64,000 bases of DNA from Soonwooa sp. (GCF_030151385.1 NZ_JASLDS010000071.1:29420-93419), one strand, 5' to 3'; numbered from the stretch's first letter, positions 24,447 to 33,339 are shown. Program-made: numbers and translations. Notes: generated from the letters alone by a model not told the origin.

Positions 24447-25436
24447 ATGAAGAAATTAATTATTGTTGCTCTGGCATCAAGCCTTATTATATCTTGTAAT
24501 AGAGAAATGGATCGCGCGCTAAAAAGTGCTGATAAAGATCTTATCCTAAAAACAGCAAACGAAAAATTTGCTAAGAAAAAGTGGAGCGATGCTATTGCTT
24601 TGTACGAGAGAGTTTCTAACCTTGTTGCAGGTACTGACGAATTCCCAAATGTAGGATTCAATACAGCGTATGCTAACTATTATGACAAAAACTATAAGTT
24701 AGCTGGGCACCAATTCAAAAATTTTGCGGTGAGTTTTCCACAAGATCCACGTCGCGAAGAGGCTGCCTATATGTCAGCACTTTGTTACTACCAAGGATCT
24801 TATGATTATGACTTGGATCAAACCAACACGCAATCTGCGATTAACGAGCTACAAGATTTCTTAAATACATATCCAGAAACTGACCGAGCAAAAAATATCC
24901 AACAAATGTTGGATGAGCTTAACTACAAAGTAGAATTCAAAGCTTACGAAAATGCGCGTCAGTATTACAAAATGGGAGAATATCTTGCTGCTGATGTAGC
25001 TTTTGACAACGTGTTAGAAGATTTCCCAGCAACAAAGCTTAGATCAAAAATTTTAGATTATAAAATGAAATCTAAATATGAGCTAGCGATGTACTCTATG
25101 CCAGAAAAGAAGAAAGATCGTATTCTTAATGCGCTTGCTTATACGAGAACAATTGAAAAGGAACTTCCAAATTCAGAGTTTTCTAAAACAGCACTTGCCT
25201 TTCGTCCAAAGCTAGAGGAGGAAAAAGTAAGATTCGACAAAATTGTTGCTGAAGCAGAAAAAAGACAAGCCGAATATACAGCGAAACAAAAAGCTGAAGA
25301 AGCTAAAAAAGCTGCTAAAGACGGGCTACAAAAGGAAGAATCTAACCAAGATGCCATCGAAAACGAGCTTGGAAAAGCTAAAAAAGATAGCGCAACGGCG
25401 ACAGATCCTAACTCAACTTTCAGAATAAGAAGATAA
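24447..25436 (+). CDS. bamD: outer membrane assembly lipoprotein BamD
   Basis: The 329-residue protein has a lipobox LIISC (Cys17). Five TPR-like helical repeats follow, including KKWSDAIALYERV, YKLAGHQFKNFAVSFPQDPRREEAAYM, and QSAINELQDFLNTYPETDRA, as in BamD/ComL. BamD with BamA inserts beta-barrel proteins into the outer membrane. Compared with proteobacterial BamD (about 245 residues) it has an extra C-terminal charged tail (residues of about 260-329, rich in Lys, Glu and Ala), a likely coiled coil that I remember from other Bacteroidota. The next gene is rpoZ, 34 bp later, as is usual in flavobacteria. Confidence 0.9.
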   Translation: MKKLIIVALASSLIISCNREMDRALKSADKDLILKTANEKFAKKKWSDAIALYERVSNLVAGTDEFPNVGFNTAYANYYDKNYKLAGHQFKNFAVSFPQDPRREEAAYMSALCYYQGSYDYDLDQTNTQSAINELQDFLNTYPETDRAKNIQQMLDELNYKVEFKAYENARQYYKMGEYLAADVAFDNVLEDFPATKLRSKILDYKMKSKYELAMYSMPEKKKDRILNALAYTRTIEKELPNSEFSKTALAFRPKLEEEKVRFDKIVAEAEKRQAEYTAKQKAEEAKKAAKDGLQKEESNQDAIENELGKAKKDSATATDPNSTFRIRR

Positions 25437-25440
25437 TTTG

Positions 25441-25448
25441 TATATTTG
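25441..25448 (+). promoter_or_regulatory. -7 promoter box for rpoZ
   Basis: TATATTTG is a full match to TAnnTTTG, 23 bp before the rpoZ ATG and 5 bp after the bamD stop, so rpoZ may be transcribed from its own promoter as well as from bamD. Confidence 0.5.
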
Positions 25449-25470
25449 CAATTCTAAATAATTTCGCACA

Positions 25471-25794
25471 ATGAGTGTAAAAGATACTAAAGCACAGGTT
25501 AATACCATTACCTATGACAAGAACAAAATCGAGAACAAAGTAGGAAGCATCTACGAAGCTATCGTAATTATGGGTAAAAGAGCGGAGCAAATCAACGCTG
25601 AAATCCGTACAGAATTACATAACAAATTGGATGAATTTGCTGTGCATAACTCTACTTTGGAAGAAGTTTTTGAAAACAGAGAACAAATCGAAATCTCTAA
25701 ACATTACGAAAAACTTCCAAAACCGACCTCTATCGCTATCCAAGAATGGTTAGACGACGAAATCTACTTCAGAGAAACTGGAGAGAAAAACTAG
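25471..25794 (+). CDS. rpoZ: RNA polymerase omega subunit, Bacteroidota type
   Basis: The 107-residue protein resembles the Rpb6/omega-like protein annotated as omega in flavobacteria. It lies between bamD and coaBC, a position where rpoZ is found across Bacteroidota. The core YEAIVIMGKRAEQINAEIRTEL corresponds to the conserved omega segment (normally YxLVxxAxxRARQL). Identity to proteobacterial omega is low, so the function is inferred from order and the motif. Omega binds beta-prime and helps assembly of the polymerase. A terminator follows the gene. Confidence 0.75.
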   Translation: MSVKDTKAQVNTITYDKNKIENKVGSIYEAIVIMGKRAEQINAEIRTELHNKLDEFAVHNSTLEEVFENREQIEISKHYEKLPKPTSIAIQEWLDDEIYFRETGEKN

Positions 25795-25816
25795 AAGATT
25801 AAAACTTCCAATAGAT

Positions 25817-25840
25817 AAACCACAGATTATTCTGTGGTTT
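25817..25840 (+). terminator. terminator after rpoZ
   Basis: AAACCACAGA and TCTGTGGTTT form a 10-bp stem with a 4-nt loop, followed by TTTT and more T-rich sequence. It separates rpoZ from coaBC. Confidence 0.85.
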
Positions 25841-25857
25841 TTTTGTTTTAATTTTGA

Positions 25858-25865
25858 TATTTTTG
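25858..25865 (+). promoter_or_regulatory. -7 promoter box for coaBC
   Basis: TATTTTTG matches TAnnTTTG, 20 bp before the coaBC ATG and directly after the rpoZ terminator. Confidence 0.55.
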
Positions 25866-25885
25866 TTAAGTTAAAAATCCACATT

Positions 25886-27088
25886 ATGACGCTTTCTGGA
25901 AAGAAAATTTTACTTGGAATAACTGGCGGAATCGCCGCTTACAAAATGAATCATCTTGTAAGAGACCTTATAAAAGCTGGTGCCGAAGTGCAGGTTATTC
26001 TGACAAAATCTGCCGCAGACTTCGTGAGTCCTTTGACGCTTTCTACACTTTCCAAAAAGCCAGTCTATATCGATTTTTACAACCAAGACAAATCTTGGAA
26101 TAACCATGTGGAATTGGCCCTTTGGGCAGATCTTATGTTGATTGCACCTTGCACAGCAAACACGATGGCAAAAATGACAACTGGACTTTGCGACAATCTT
26201 TTGATGGCAATTTACATGTCTGCAAAATGTCCTGTAATGGTGGCACCTGCGATGGATTTGGATATGTATCAACATCCATCAACACACAAAAATTTAGAAA
26301 GCCTAGCACAATTTGGACATACAATAATTCCTGCCGAATATGGCGAGTTGGCGAGTGGACTAATTGGACAAGGTCGTTTAGCAGAGAATGAAACGATTTT
26401 AAAACACATCAAACAGCATTTTGCATCTCAGAATAATCAAGCATTAAAAGGAAAAACAGTTTTGATAACCGCCGGACCAACCTACGAAAATATTGATCCT
26501 GTGAGATTTATTGGAAATCATTCTTCTGGCAAAATGGGATTTGCACTCGCTGAAGAAGCTTCAGCGCGTGGTGCAAAAGTTATTTTGGTTTCGGGACCAT
26601 CACAGTTAAAGCCCGAAAACCCAAACATCGAAATCCATCGCGTAACCTCTGCATCGCAAATGTTTGACGAAGTGTTTAAATATTATCAAAATGTAGATAT
26701 TGCGATTGCAAGTGCTGCGGTTGCCGATTATGCTCCGAAAGTTGTTGCAGCAGAAAAAATAAAGAAAAACGACTCCGAATTCAGTATTGAGTTGGTAAAA
26801 AATAAAGACATCCTTTTGCAAATGGGCAAAGAAAAGCAAAATCAGTTTTTAGTGGGTTTTGCTTTAGAAACTCAAAATGAAGAAGAAAATGCCAAAGGAA
26901 AACTAGAAAAAAAGAATTTGGATATGATTGTTCTTAATTCACTTCGTGACGAAGGTGCTGGTTTTCAAAACGATACTAACAAAATTAAAATCTTCACCAA
27001 AGATGAAAAGCGTGTTTTTGACTTAAAATCCAAAGACGAGGTTGCCATCGACATTCTTAACTTGGTGGAAGAAAAAATGAAGCTTTAG
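25886..27088 (+). CDS. coaBC: phosphopantothenoylcysteine decarboxylase / phosphopantothenate-cysteine ligase
   Basis: The 400-residue bifunctional enzyme performs the second and third steps of coenzyme A synthesis. The N-terminal flavoprotein CoaC (residues 1 to about 180) shows LGITGGIAAYK, NNHVELALWADL with the active-site His, and APCTANTMAKMTTGLCDNLL. The C-terminal CoaB part shows ITAGPTYENIDPVRFIGNHSSGKMG, AAVADYAP and the conserved Lys segment VKNKDIL. Length is typical. It lies in the usual flavobacterial neighbourhood. CoaX in this window supplies the first step. Confidence 0.95.
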   Translation: MTLSGKKILLGITGGIAAYKMNHLVRDLIKAGAEVQVILTKSAADFVSPLTLSTLSKKPVYIDFYNQDKSWNNHVELALWADLMLIAPCTANTMAKMTTGLCDNLLMAIYMSAKCPVMVAPAMDLDMYQHPSTHKNLESLAQFGHTIIPAEYGELASGLIGQGRLAENETILKHIKQHFASQNNQALKGKTVLITAGPTYENIDPVRFIGNHSSGKMGFALAEEASARGAKVILVSGPSQLKPENPNIEIHRVTSASQMFDEVFKYYQNVDIAIASAAVADYAPKVVAAEKIKKNDSEFSIELVKNKDILLQMGKEKQNQFLVGFALETQNEEENAKGKLEKKNLDMIVLNSLRDEGAGFQNDTNKIKIFTKDEKRVFDLKSKDEVAIDILNLVEEKMKL

Positions 27089-27142
27089 ACTTATTAAATA
27101 AGAAAGCCTCGTTTTTCCCGTTTTTTATTCAATCGAAAAGTG

Positions 27143-27151
27143 TATTTTTAC
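27143..27151 (+). promoter_or_regulatory. -7 promoter box for the DUF4835 gene
   Basis: TATTTTTAC is a near match to TAnnTTTG, about 22 bp before the ATG at 27173. It lies within a longer reading frame that would start with GTG at 27140, so that longer start is not the real one. Confidence 0.45.
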
Positions 27152-27172
27152 GTTTCAAAGTTTAATTTTAGA

Positions 27173-28075
27173 ATGAAAAAGTTATTCAGCATATTTATTT
27201 TATTGGTTTTTACAGGATTTGGTCAGTCGCAAGAGCTTTTGGCTAACGTACAAATCAACTATCAACAATTGGGAGGAAGTAATGTACAGACATACAAAAC
27301 CTTAGAAAAATCCTTAAAAGATTTCATCAACAATACTTCTTGGACAGGCAAAAGACTTCAAAATTTTGAAAAAATAAAATCAAATTTTGCAATCGTTATT
27401 TCTGAGAAAGCTGGTAATACCTACAAAGCAAGTATCGTAGTGCAAGCGACGAGACCTGTTTTTAATTCTCAATACGAGACACCCTTACTTAACTTTAATG
27501 ACACCAATTTTGGGTTTGAATATACCGAAAACGAAAATTTAGTCTTCAATGAAAGACAATTTTCTGGAAAAAACCTTATTGATGTTATCAGCTTTTATGT
27601 TTATATGATTTTGGGTTACGATGGCGACAGTTTCAAGCTAAAAGGAGGACAGCCTTGGTTTGATAAAGCGCTAAAAATTTCGCAAAACTCAATGAACAAC
27701 AACTATGCAGGTTGGTCACAAGCTGAAGGACTTAAATCTCGTGGTTTGGTTATTGACGCGATCCAGAAAGAAACCAACAGCACTTTGAGAAGTGTGTATT
27801 ACAACTATCACCGTATTGGTCTTGATAATTTGGCAAAGACGGATCAAACCCAAGCCAAAAAAAGTATTGCAGATGCTTTGATGCAGCTTAAAGTCTATGA
27901 AAACGACTTCCAAATGAATCCTGCTTTCACGATATTTATCGATACTAAGAAAACAGAAATTTTCAACATTTTTGACAGCAATAATAATGGCGCTGTTAAT
28001 ATGAATGACCTAAAACAATTGATGTCCATGTTCGCACCTAACGACATTGACTCAAAATGGAATAAGTGGAAATAA
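27173..28075 (+). CDS. DUF4835 family exported protein
   Basis: I choose the ATG at 27173 (300 residues) because it begins a clean signal peptide (MKKLFSIFILLVFTGFGQSQ) and lies just after a -7 box. The mature part matches DUF4835 as I recall it: LLANVQINYQQLGGSNVQTYKTL, FINNTSWTGKRLQNFEKI, FGFEYTENENLVFNERQFSGKNLIDVISFYVYMILG. The function is unknown; it is exported and conserved next to recN and coaBC in flavobacteria. There is a 24-bp gap to recN, so the two are probably cotranscribed. Confidence 0.8.
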   Translation: MKKLFSIFILLVFTGFGQSQELLANVQINYQQLGGSNVQTYKTLEKSLKDFINNTSWTGKRLQNFEKIKSNFAIVISEKAGNTYKASIVVQATRPVFNSQYETPLLNFNDTNFGFEYTENENLVFNERQFSGKNLIDVISFYVYMILGYDGDSFKLKGGQPWFDKALKISQNSMNNNYAGWSQAEGLKSRGLVIDAIQKETNSTLRSVYYNYHRIGLDNLAKTDQTQAKKSIADALMQLKVYENDFQMNPAFTIFIDTKKTEIFNIFDSNNNGAVNMNDLKQLMSMFAPNDIDSKWNKWK

Positions 28076-28099
28076 GCCTCCACAGAGGAAAACTATCTT

Positions 28100-29752
28100 A
28101 TGCTTTCAAGAATTGTTATTCAGAATTTTGCGCTGATTGACCACCTCGACATCCAACTTCACAAAGGTATGGAAGTGATAACTGGTGAGACGGGCGCAGG
28201 AAAATCTATTATACTTGGTGCTTTGCGCCTCATTATGGGCGAACGCGCGGACCTAAAATCAATTAGCAACGCTGACAAAAAATGCCTTGTAGAAGCGCAT
28301 TTCACAATTGGTGAAGATTTTAAAAACTTTTTTGACGAACAAGATTTGGATTTTGACACCGAGTCTATTATCCGTCGCGAAATCCTGTCCAGTGGGAAGT
28401 CGCGGGCTTTCGTCAACGATGTTCCTGTGACTTTGGACGTTCTTAAAGAATTGTCATCAAAGCTAATCGACATCCACTCGCAGTTTGAGACGTCACAGTT
28501 ATTTTCGGAAGCTTATCAGTTTCAGATTTTGGATTCGGTTTCGGAAAATCAAAAAGTTTTGGAGTCTTATCAAAAGAAGTTTAACAGCTACCAAAGTCTT
28601 AAACGCCAACTTCAAAATTTAAAACAAATATTTGCAGATGCGCATAAAGAGTCCGATTACAAAAGCTTTTTGTTAAACGAGCTGAATGAAATTAATCTCA
28701 ATGATATTGATTTCAAACAACTTCAGGACGAGTTAAGCACACGCGAAAATGCGGAATATATTTCTGAGAATCTTGGTCAAATCATCCAAAAATTCCAACA
28801 AGAAGAAATTGGTGTTTTGCAAAGTTTTTTGGATGCTAAACAAAAGCTGCAAAAGATTTCGGATTTGTCGCCAAAATTTGAGGACATCCAAAAACGTTTT
28901 GACGAATCTTATTTTGAAATAAAAGACATCCTAAGCGAACTCGAAAACGAACTCGAAAAAGTTGACATCGATCCTGCTGCTCTTGCAGAAATGTTGCAAC
29001 AAATGAATACGCTAAATTCTTTGTTTCTAAAACATCAGGTTTCGGATGTAGAATCACTTGTCGAGATTAGAAATCAACTCGACAAAGAACAATCTGGCTT
29101 CTCACATTTGGAAGAAGAAATTGCGGACATCGAAGTCCAAATTATTCAACTTGAAAAGGATTTGGAGAGAGAAGCCAAAGAACTGTCTAAGCTTCGTGAT
29201 AAAGGAACACCCAATCTTATTGAAAAAATTGAAAGTCTCCTAAAACAACTTGGTTTAGAAAAAGCCAAAATTGCTTTGGAACGCTCGATTTCGGAGCAAT
29301 ACAATGCTTTTGGGAAGGAGCACATTCAGATTATGTTTCAGGCAAATTCTGGTTTTCCTATGAAGCCAATCCAAAGTGCTATTTCTGGTGGAGAACGTTC
29401 TCGCGTTATGCTTTCGATAAAGAAAATCTTGGCAGAACATAGTAATCTTCCAACTTTGATTTTGGACGAAATCGACACAGGTGTTTCTGGTCGCGTTGCG
29501 GAAGAAATTGGAAAAGTGATGCACGATATGGGAAAAAATATGCAACTCATTGTCATCACCCATCTCGCACAAGTTGCTGCAAAAGCCGATGATCATTACA
29601 AAGTTACCAAAATGGATGTGGATGGATTGACGCGCTCGAACATTATCCCTTTAAACGAAGACGAACGTCTACAAGAGATTGCACAACTTCTTTCGGGCAG
29701 CACCGTAACGCAAGCAGCCATATCGCAAGCGAAGGAGTTGATGGGACTCTAA
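28100..29752 (+). CDS. recN: DNA repair protein RecN
   Basis: The 550-residue protein is a complete SMC-like ATPase. Walker A is GETGAGKSIILGA near residue 30, two long coiled-coil arms fill the middle, the ABC signature is ISGGERSRVML, and Walker B is LILDEIDTGVSG. RecN gathers double-strand break ends for recombination repair. It is the last gene of the bamD-to-recN run, 24 bp after DUF4835. I see no SOS box that I can support. Confidence 0.95.
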   Translation: MLSRIVIQNFALIDHLDIQLHKGMEVITGETGAGKSIILGALRLIMGERADLKSISNADKKCLVEAHFTIGEDFKNFFDEQDLDFDTESIIRREILSSGKSRAFVNDVPVTLDVLKELSSKLIDIHSQFETSQLFSEAYQFQILDSVSENQKVLESYQKKFNSYQSLKRQLQNLKQIFADAHKESDYKSFLLNELNEINLNDIDFKQLQDELSTRENAEYISENLGQIIQKFQQEEIGVLQSFLDAKQKLQKISDLSPKFEDIQKRFDESYFEIKDILSELENELEKVDIDPAALAEMLQQMNTLNSLFLKHQVSDVESLVEIRNQLDKEQSGFSHLEEEIADIEVQIIQLEKDLEREAKELSKLRDKGTPNLIEKIESLLKQLGLEKAKIALERSISEQYNAFGKEHIQIMFQANSGFPMKPIQSAISGGERSRVMLSIKKILAEHSNLPTLILDEIDTGVSGRVAEEIGKVMHDMGKNMQLIVITHLAQVAAKADDHYKVTKMDVDGLTRSNIIPLNEDERLQEIAQLLSGSTVTQAAISQAKELMGL

Positions 29753-29792
29753 AATATTTTTGATTGTCCGCTTACCCAAATTAAGAAAACAA

Positions 29793-29912
29793 TGTCATTC
29801 AGAGCGAAGCGAAGAAACCTAGCGAAGCGGTTCGACGAAGTCAATCTCAAACATTTGATTCTCAGAGATTCCTCCTACGTCGGAAATCGAAGATTCGGCG
29901 TAGCCAATGACA
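29793..29912. repeat. 120-bp palindrome-bounded repetitive element
   Basis: The element starts with TGTCATT (29793-29799) and ends with its exact inverse AATGACA (29906-29912). Inside are GAGCGAAGCGAAGAAACC, a further GCGAAGCGG, and a stem where CTACGTC pairs with GGCGTAG. It lacks a coding frame and resembles the GTCATTCTGAGCGAAGCGAAG class of dispersed elements that I remember from Bacteroidota and other bacteria. It lies 40 bp after the recN stop. Confidence 0.65.
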
Positions 29913-30030
29913 AGTTTTGTTAAAAAAAAATTAGGCATAATTACGGATATTCATTAAAATATTACAAGATTGATTGTTTAAGAAAGGATTGTTTAAAGTC
30001 TAAAAAAAAATTCACTCTTTCAACGAACCC

Positions 30031-30144
30031 GAATTGCGGCCGCGATAGAAGCGGCATCCTTTTGGCAGAGTGAGGCGGCGGAGCGCAGCGGAGCCGACCG
30101 AGCGAAGCCAAAAGATATAGCGGATAGCGCGAATTGTCCGCCCA
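30031..30144 (+). repeat. dispersed structured element, copy B
   Basis: The element begins with GAATTGCGGCCGCGATAG and ends GCGCGAATTGTCCGCCC. It shares with copies A and C the block from GAAGCGGCATCCTTTT to AAAAGATATAGCGGA. Its inner helix is CTTTTGGC/GCCAAAAG, where A and C have CTTTTTCC/GGGAAAAG. Its outer helix is CGCG/CGCG where A has CGGG/CCCG. These paired changes suggest conserved structure. It lies in the recN-brxA gap. Confidence 0.8.
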
Positions 30145-30157
30145 AGAAAAAATAAAA

Positions 30158-30182
30158 AAAGCTTCCAAAATCTGGAAGCTTT
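30158..30182. terminator. terminator of the bacilliredoxin gene
   Basis: AAAGCTTCCA and TGGAAGCTTT form a 10-bp stem around AAATC. On the minus strand it is followed by a T-run; it lies 24 bp after the stop codon. It could also stop plus-strand transcription from recN. Confidence 0.8.
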
Positions 30183-30205
30183 CTATTTTTTGAATGGCTA
30201 ATCGC

Positions 30206-30616
30206 TTAGCAATATTCGTTGTAAGCTGCTTGTAAGTTAGCGGCGATTGCGCCTGCTGGGTTACCTTCGATGTGGTGACGCTCTAGCATGTGTACCAATT
30301 CTCCGTCTTTGAACAATGCGATGCATGGTGAAGATGGTGGGAATGGTGCTAACAATTTTCTAGCTTCTGCAACAGCTTCTGTATCGAAACCTGCGAAAGC
30401 TGTTACCAAATGATCTGGCTTTTTGTCACCAGTTAATGAATATACTGCGCCTGGTCTTGCTGCTCCTGCTGCACAACCACAAACTGAGTTAATCATCAAC
30501 AAGGTTGTTCCTGATTGCTTAATCGCTTGATCAACTTGCTCTGGTGTTGTCAAATCTTGGAAACCTTTATCGGTAAGTTCTGCCTTCATTGGCATTACTA
30601 AATCTGCTGGATACAT
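30206..30616 (-). CDS. bacilliredoxin of the BrxA/BrxB (YphP/YqiW) family
   Basis: The 136-residue protein matches the YphP/YqiW family: MYPADLVMPMKAELT at the start, the active-site motif NSVCGCAAGAARPG (CGC), and FPPSSPCIALFKDGELVHMLERHHIEG. In Firmicutes such proteins remove bacillithiol from oxidised proteins; related thiol-disulfide or isomerase roles are possible. Flavobacteria have been reported to carry bacillithiol-type genes, but I see none in this window. It is a single gene with its own -7 box upstream and a terminator after it. Confidence 0.85.
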   Translation of the reverse strand: MYPADLVMPMKAELTDKGFQDLTTPEQVDQAIKQSGTTLLMINSVCGCAAGAARPGAVYSLTGDKKPDHLVTAFAGFDTEAVAEARKLLAPFPPSSPCIALFKDGELVHMLERHHIEGNPAGAIAANLQAAYNEYC

Positions 30617-30638
30617 AATATTTATTTTTTTAGTTTAA

Positions 30639-30646
30639 CAAAGATA
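30639..30646 (-). promoter_or_regulatory. -7 promoter box for the bacilliredoxin gene
   Basis: The minus strand reads TATCTTTG, a full match to TAnnTTTG, about 22 bp before the ATG. Confidence 0.55.
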
Positions 30647-30726
30647 TTGATTAATCTCTAATTCTCTTATTGAGTTATGTTATCAAAACAATGCCAAAAA
30701 TCTATCGAGACATTTTGACACAAAAA

Positions 30727-30753
30727 AACCCAATCCTACGAGAGAATTGGGTT
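30727..30753 (-). terminator. terminator downstream of yqeY and the dcw cluster
   Basis: AACCCAAT and ATTGGGTT form a stem, with a T-run following on the minus strand (the A-run at 30722-30728). It lies about 105 bp beyond the yqeY stop and is the first terminator I see after ftsZ on that strand. Confidence 0.65.
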
Positions 30754-30857
30754 CCATTAATCAAATCGATATGCAAAATTTGGATATCCTTTTTTTAGGG
30801 TTTTGGTTATAGGTCGGAGGTAATAGTTACAACCACAATCCTGATAACTGCAACCTT

Positions 30858-31304
30858 CTAAGAAAGTAACTTCTTAGCCATCGTCGAGATGCTCTTTCCG
30901 TCCGATTTACCAGCTAATTCTTTGGATGCAACACCCATTACTTTTCCTAGATCTTTGGCGCCTTCGGCACCTGTTTGGGCAATAATGTTTTTGATAGCTG
31001 CTTCCAACTCTTCTTCCGAAAGTTGGGCTGGCAAAAATTGCTCAATAACTTTGGATTGTGCAGCTTCTACGTCTGCCAAATCCATACGATTTTGCGCCGA
31101 AAACTGATCGTAAGAATCTTTTCTTTGTTTGATCATTCTTTGCAAAATTGCAATCTCTTGTTCTTCGGAAACATCGGCACCTTTGTGCTCTGTTTTAACC
31201 AAAAGAATCTGCGCTTTAACGGCACGAAGAGAATCGAGAGCAACTCTGTCTTTCTCTTTCATAGCGGTTTTCATCGCGTCTGTTATTTTTTGTTCTAAAC
31301 TCAT
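30858..31304 (-). CDS. GatB/YqeY domain-containing protein
   Basis: The start at 31304 (MSLEQKITDAMKTAMKEKD, 148 residues) is preferred over the longer frame beginning at 31364, whose extra residues are not conserved-looking. The whole protein is a YqeY domain: KDRVALDSLRAVKAQILLV, EQEIAILQRMIKQRKDSYDQF, LPAQLSEEELEAAIKNII, DLGKVMGVASKELAGKSDGKSIS. It resembles the tRNA-binding tail of GatB, but its stand-alone function is not established. It follows ftsZ by about 75 bp and could be cotranscribed with it. Confidence 0.85.
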   Translation of the reverse strand: MSLEQKITDAMKTAMKEKDRVALDSLRAVKAQILLVKTEHKGADVSEEQEIAILQRMIKQRKDSYDQFSAQNRMDLADVEAAQSKVIEQFLPAQLSEEELEAAIKNIIAQTGAEGAKDLGKVMGVASKELAGKSDGKSISTMAKKLLS

Positions 31305-31377
31305 TTTTAATTTTGCTTTTAGCAATTGGCAGTTAACTTTTAGCCTAACAAAGGCGATAAGCAAGCAGCCATTTGCA

Positions 31378-33339
31378 TTAGTCTACGTCTTTGTTCAAGA
31401 ACTTGTTCTCGCGAAGTTGTACTCTTCCGTTGTGGTCACTCAAGAAGTTATTGATATTTTGATCAGAAGCATTAGCGCCGTCTAATTCAATATTTTTTCT
31501 TTTGAATGCTGGAATGTTTTCAAACTCTTCGACGTGATCGAATTTTTGATAACGTGAGTTAAACTCTTTTAGCTTGTTTCTTCTTTCCTGAATCTTGTTA
31601 GACTCTGGCGACTTGTTGATAAAAGTAAACTCCGACTCGTCAATTGCTTCTTCTACAACTGGCTTTTCAAAAGTTTTTTCAACTGGCTTTTCGATTGGTT
31701 TTGGCTCGTTAACCGCAGGACGATTGTAAAGCATATCAGGTTTTGGAACTTGGATTTCTTCCTTAATTTCTCTTTCGAAAACTGGGTTAAAATCTTCTTC
31801 AACGTCTTCCTCTACACGATTAATCTTTGCCTCAACTTCTTCTTCCTTGTGTACAAACAAAGCTTCTTCTTTGATAGGCTCGTTGATTACAAAGTTAATT
31901 TCAACAGGTTTTTCCTCGTCGGTGATTTGGATACTTTGTTGCGGCGTAACTTTGTTTTCCACCTCAAAAGTAAAAGCTTGCGCTTCTAAGTCTTCATTTT
32001 GACTATATTCTTCCTCTTCATCATAATTAAAAAGGTTGAATTCTTGAGGTGCTTCGTCTTGCTCCCAATTTTGGTTGAAGCTTTCGGATTCTTCTTTTTC
32101 GAAAAACTTAACTTCTTGCGGAACTTCTTCTACAGCAGCCCCCGCGAAATTATTAGTTGGAAAATTGGGAGTTGAAAAATCCTCGTCATCTTCTAGACGG
32201 AAAACATTTTTGCCTCCGTTGTCGAAACCATGTTCTGCATCTCTTTCAGCTCTTGTCTTGAAAGGAGAATCTGTGCGTCTTGGCATATTTGGATCTCTGT
32301 CGCCAAAAAGATTAATTTTTTCAATTGGCTCTTTAGCGTTAGTTTGTCTAACATCATCTTTTGAGAATCCTGTAGCGATAACCAATACGCTGATTGCATC
32401 ACCTAATTCTTCATCCGAACCAACCCCGAAAATAATATCTGCTGTGTTACCAGCTTCTCTTTGGATATAGTCGTTGATGATACCGATTTCGTCCATTGTT
32501 GCTTCCTCGTTACCAGAACGGATAAGAAGTAAAACATTTTTCGCACCAGTAATTTTGTTATCGTTCAATAACGGAGAGTCCAAAGCTTTTTTAACAGCTT
32601 CTTCCGCTTTGTTTTCGCCTTGTGCAGTACCAGTTGACATTAGCGCTGTACCAGAATTCTGAAGTACAGATTTGGCATCACGGAAGTCAATGTTAACATC
32701 GAAGTAACCTGTAATAACTTCTGCCATACCTTTCGCAGCATTTGTCAACACTTCATCGGCTTTTGAGAATCCAGATTTGAATCCTAAGTTTCCGAATTGT
32801 TGTCTTAATTTATCATTGTTAATAACGATAAGTGAGTCAACGTTATTTCTCAATTTATCCAAACCTAATTCTGCTTGGTCAAGACGTCTTTTGCCTTCGA
32901 AACTGAAAGGTACTGTTACAATACCCACAGTTAAAATGCCCATCTCTTTAGCCACTTTCGCGATAACTGGCGCAGCACCTGTACCAGTACCACCGCCCAT
33001 ACCTGCTGTGATGAAAACCATTTTGGTATTTTGTCCCATTGCGGCTTTGATCTCGTCGATACTTTCGATAGCTGCTTTTTCGCCAACTTCAGGATCAGCA
33101 CCAGCGCCAAGACCTTCGGTCATTGTAATGCCTAACTGAACTTTGTTAGCGACAGGGTTATTATCTAAAGTTTGAGCGTCTGTATTGCAAATCACGAAAT
33201 CTACACCGTAGATTCCTTTTTCGTACATGTGCTTAAGTGCATTGTTTCCACCGCCACCAACACCAATAACTTTGATGATCGCAGAGTTGCCTTTTGGTAG
33301 GTCAAATGAAAATCCTTGATTGCTATTTGTATTTTCCAT
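31378..33339 (-). CDS. ftsZ: cell division protein FtsZ (long C-terminal form)
   Basis: The 653-residue protein has the FtsZ core in residues of about 15-330: GVGGGGNNALKHM, the tubulin signature GGGTGTGAAP, and the T7 loop NIDFRDAKSVL. It polymerises into the division ring at midcell. The C-terminal linker is very long (about 280 residues) and strongly acidic. The conserved tail peptide IPAFKRKNIEL, which binds FtsA and other partners, is at 609-619. It is followed by 34 further residues, while in many bacteria that peptide is near the end. It follows ftsA by about 60 bp in the standard dcw order. Confidence 0.97.
   Translation of the reverse strand: MENTNSNQGFSFDLPKGNSAIIKVIGVGGGGNNALKHMYEKGIYGVDFVICNTDAQTLDNNPVANKVQLGITMTEGLGAGADPEVGEKAAIESIDEIKAAMGQNTKMVFITAGMGGGTGTGAAPVIAKVAKEMGILTVGIVTVPFSFEGKRRLDQAELGLDKLRNNVDSLIVINNDKLRQQFGNLGFKSGFSKADEVLTNAAKGMAEVITGYFDVNIDFRDAKSVLQNSGTALMSTGTAQGENKAEEAVKKALDSPLLNDNKITGAKNVLLLIRSGNEEATMDEIGIINDYIQREAGNTADIIFGVGSDEELGDAISVLVIATGFSKDDVRQTNAKEPIEKINLFGDRDPNMPRRTDSPFKTRAERDAEHGFDNGGKNVFRLEDDEDFSTPNFPTNNFAGAAVEEVPQEVKFFEKEESESFNQNWEQDEAPQEFNLFNYDEEEEYSQNEDLEAQAFTFEVENKVTPQQSIQITDEEKPVEINFVINEPIKEEALFVHKEEEVEAKINRVEEDVEEDFNPVFEREIKEEIQVPKPDMLYNRPAVNEPKPIEKPVEKTFEKPVVEEAIDESEFTFINKSPESNKIQERRNKLKEFNSRYQKFDHVEEFENIPAFKRKNIELDGANASDQNINNFLSDHNGRVQLRENKFLNKDVD

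Noticed and set aside
29962..30168. 68-residue minus-strand frame in the recN-brxA gap
   Set aside because: It runs across repeat copy B and its flanks, and its composition comes from the repeat.
32075..32470. 131-residue plus-strand frame inside ftsZ
   Set aside because: It is antisense to the acidic linker of ftsZ; biased codons create long open frames on the opposite strand. No motif or start signal supports it.
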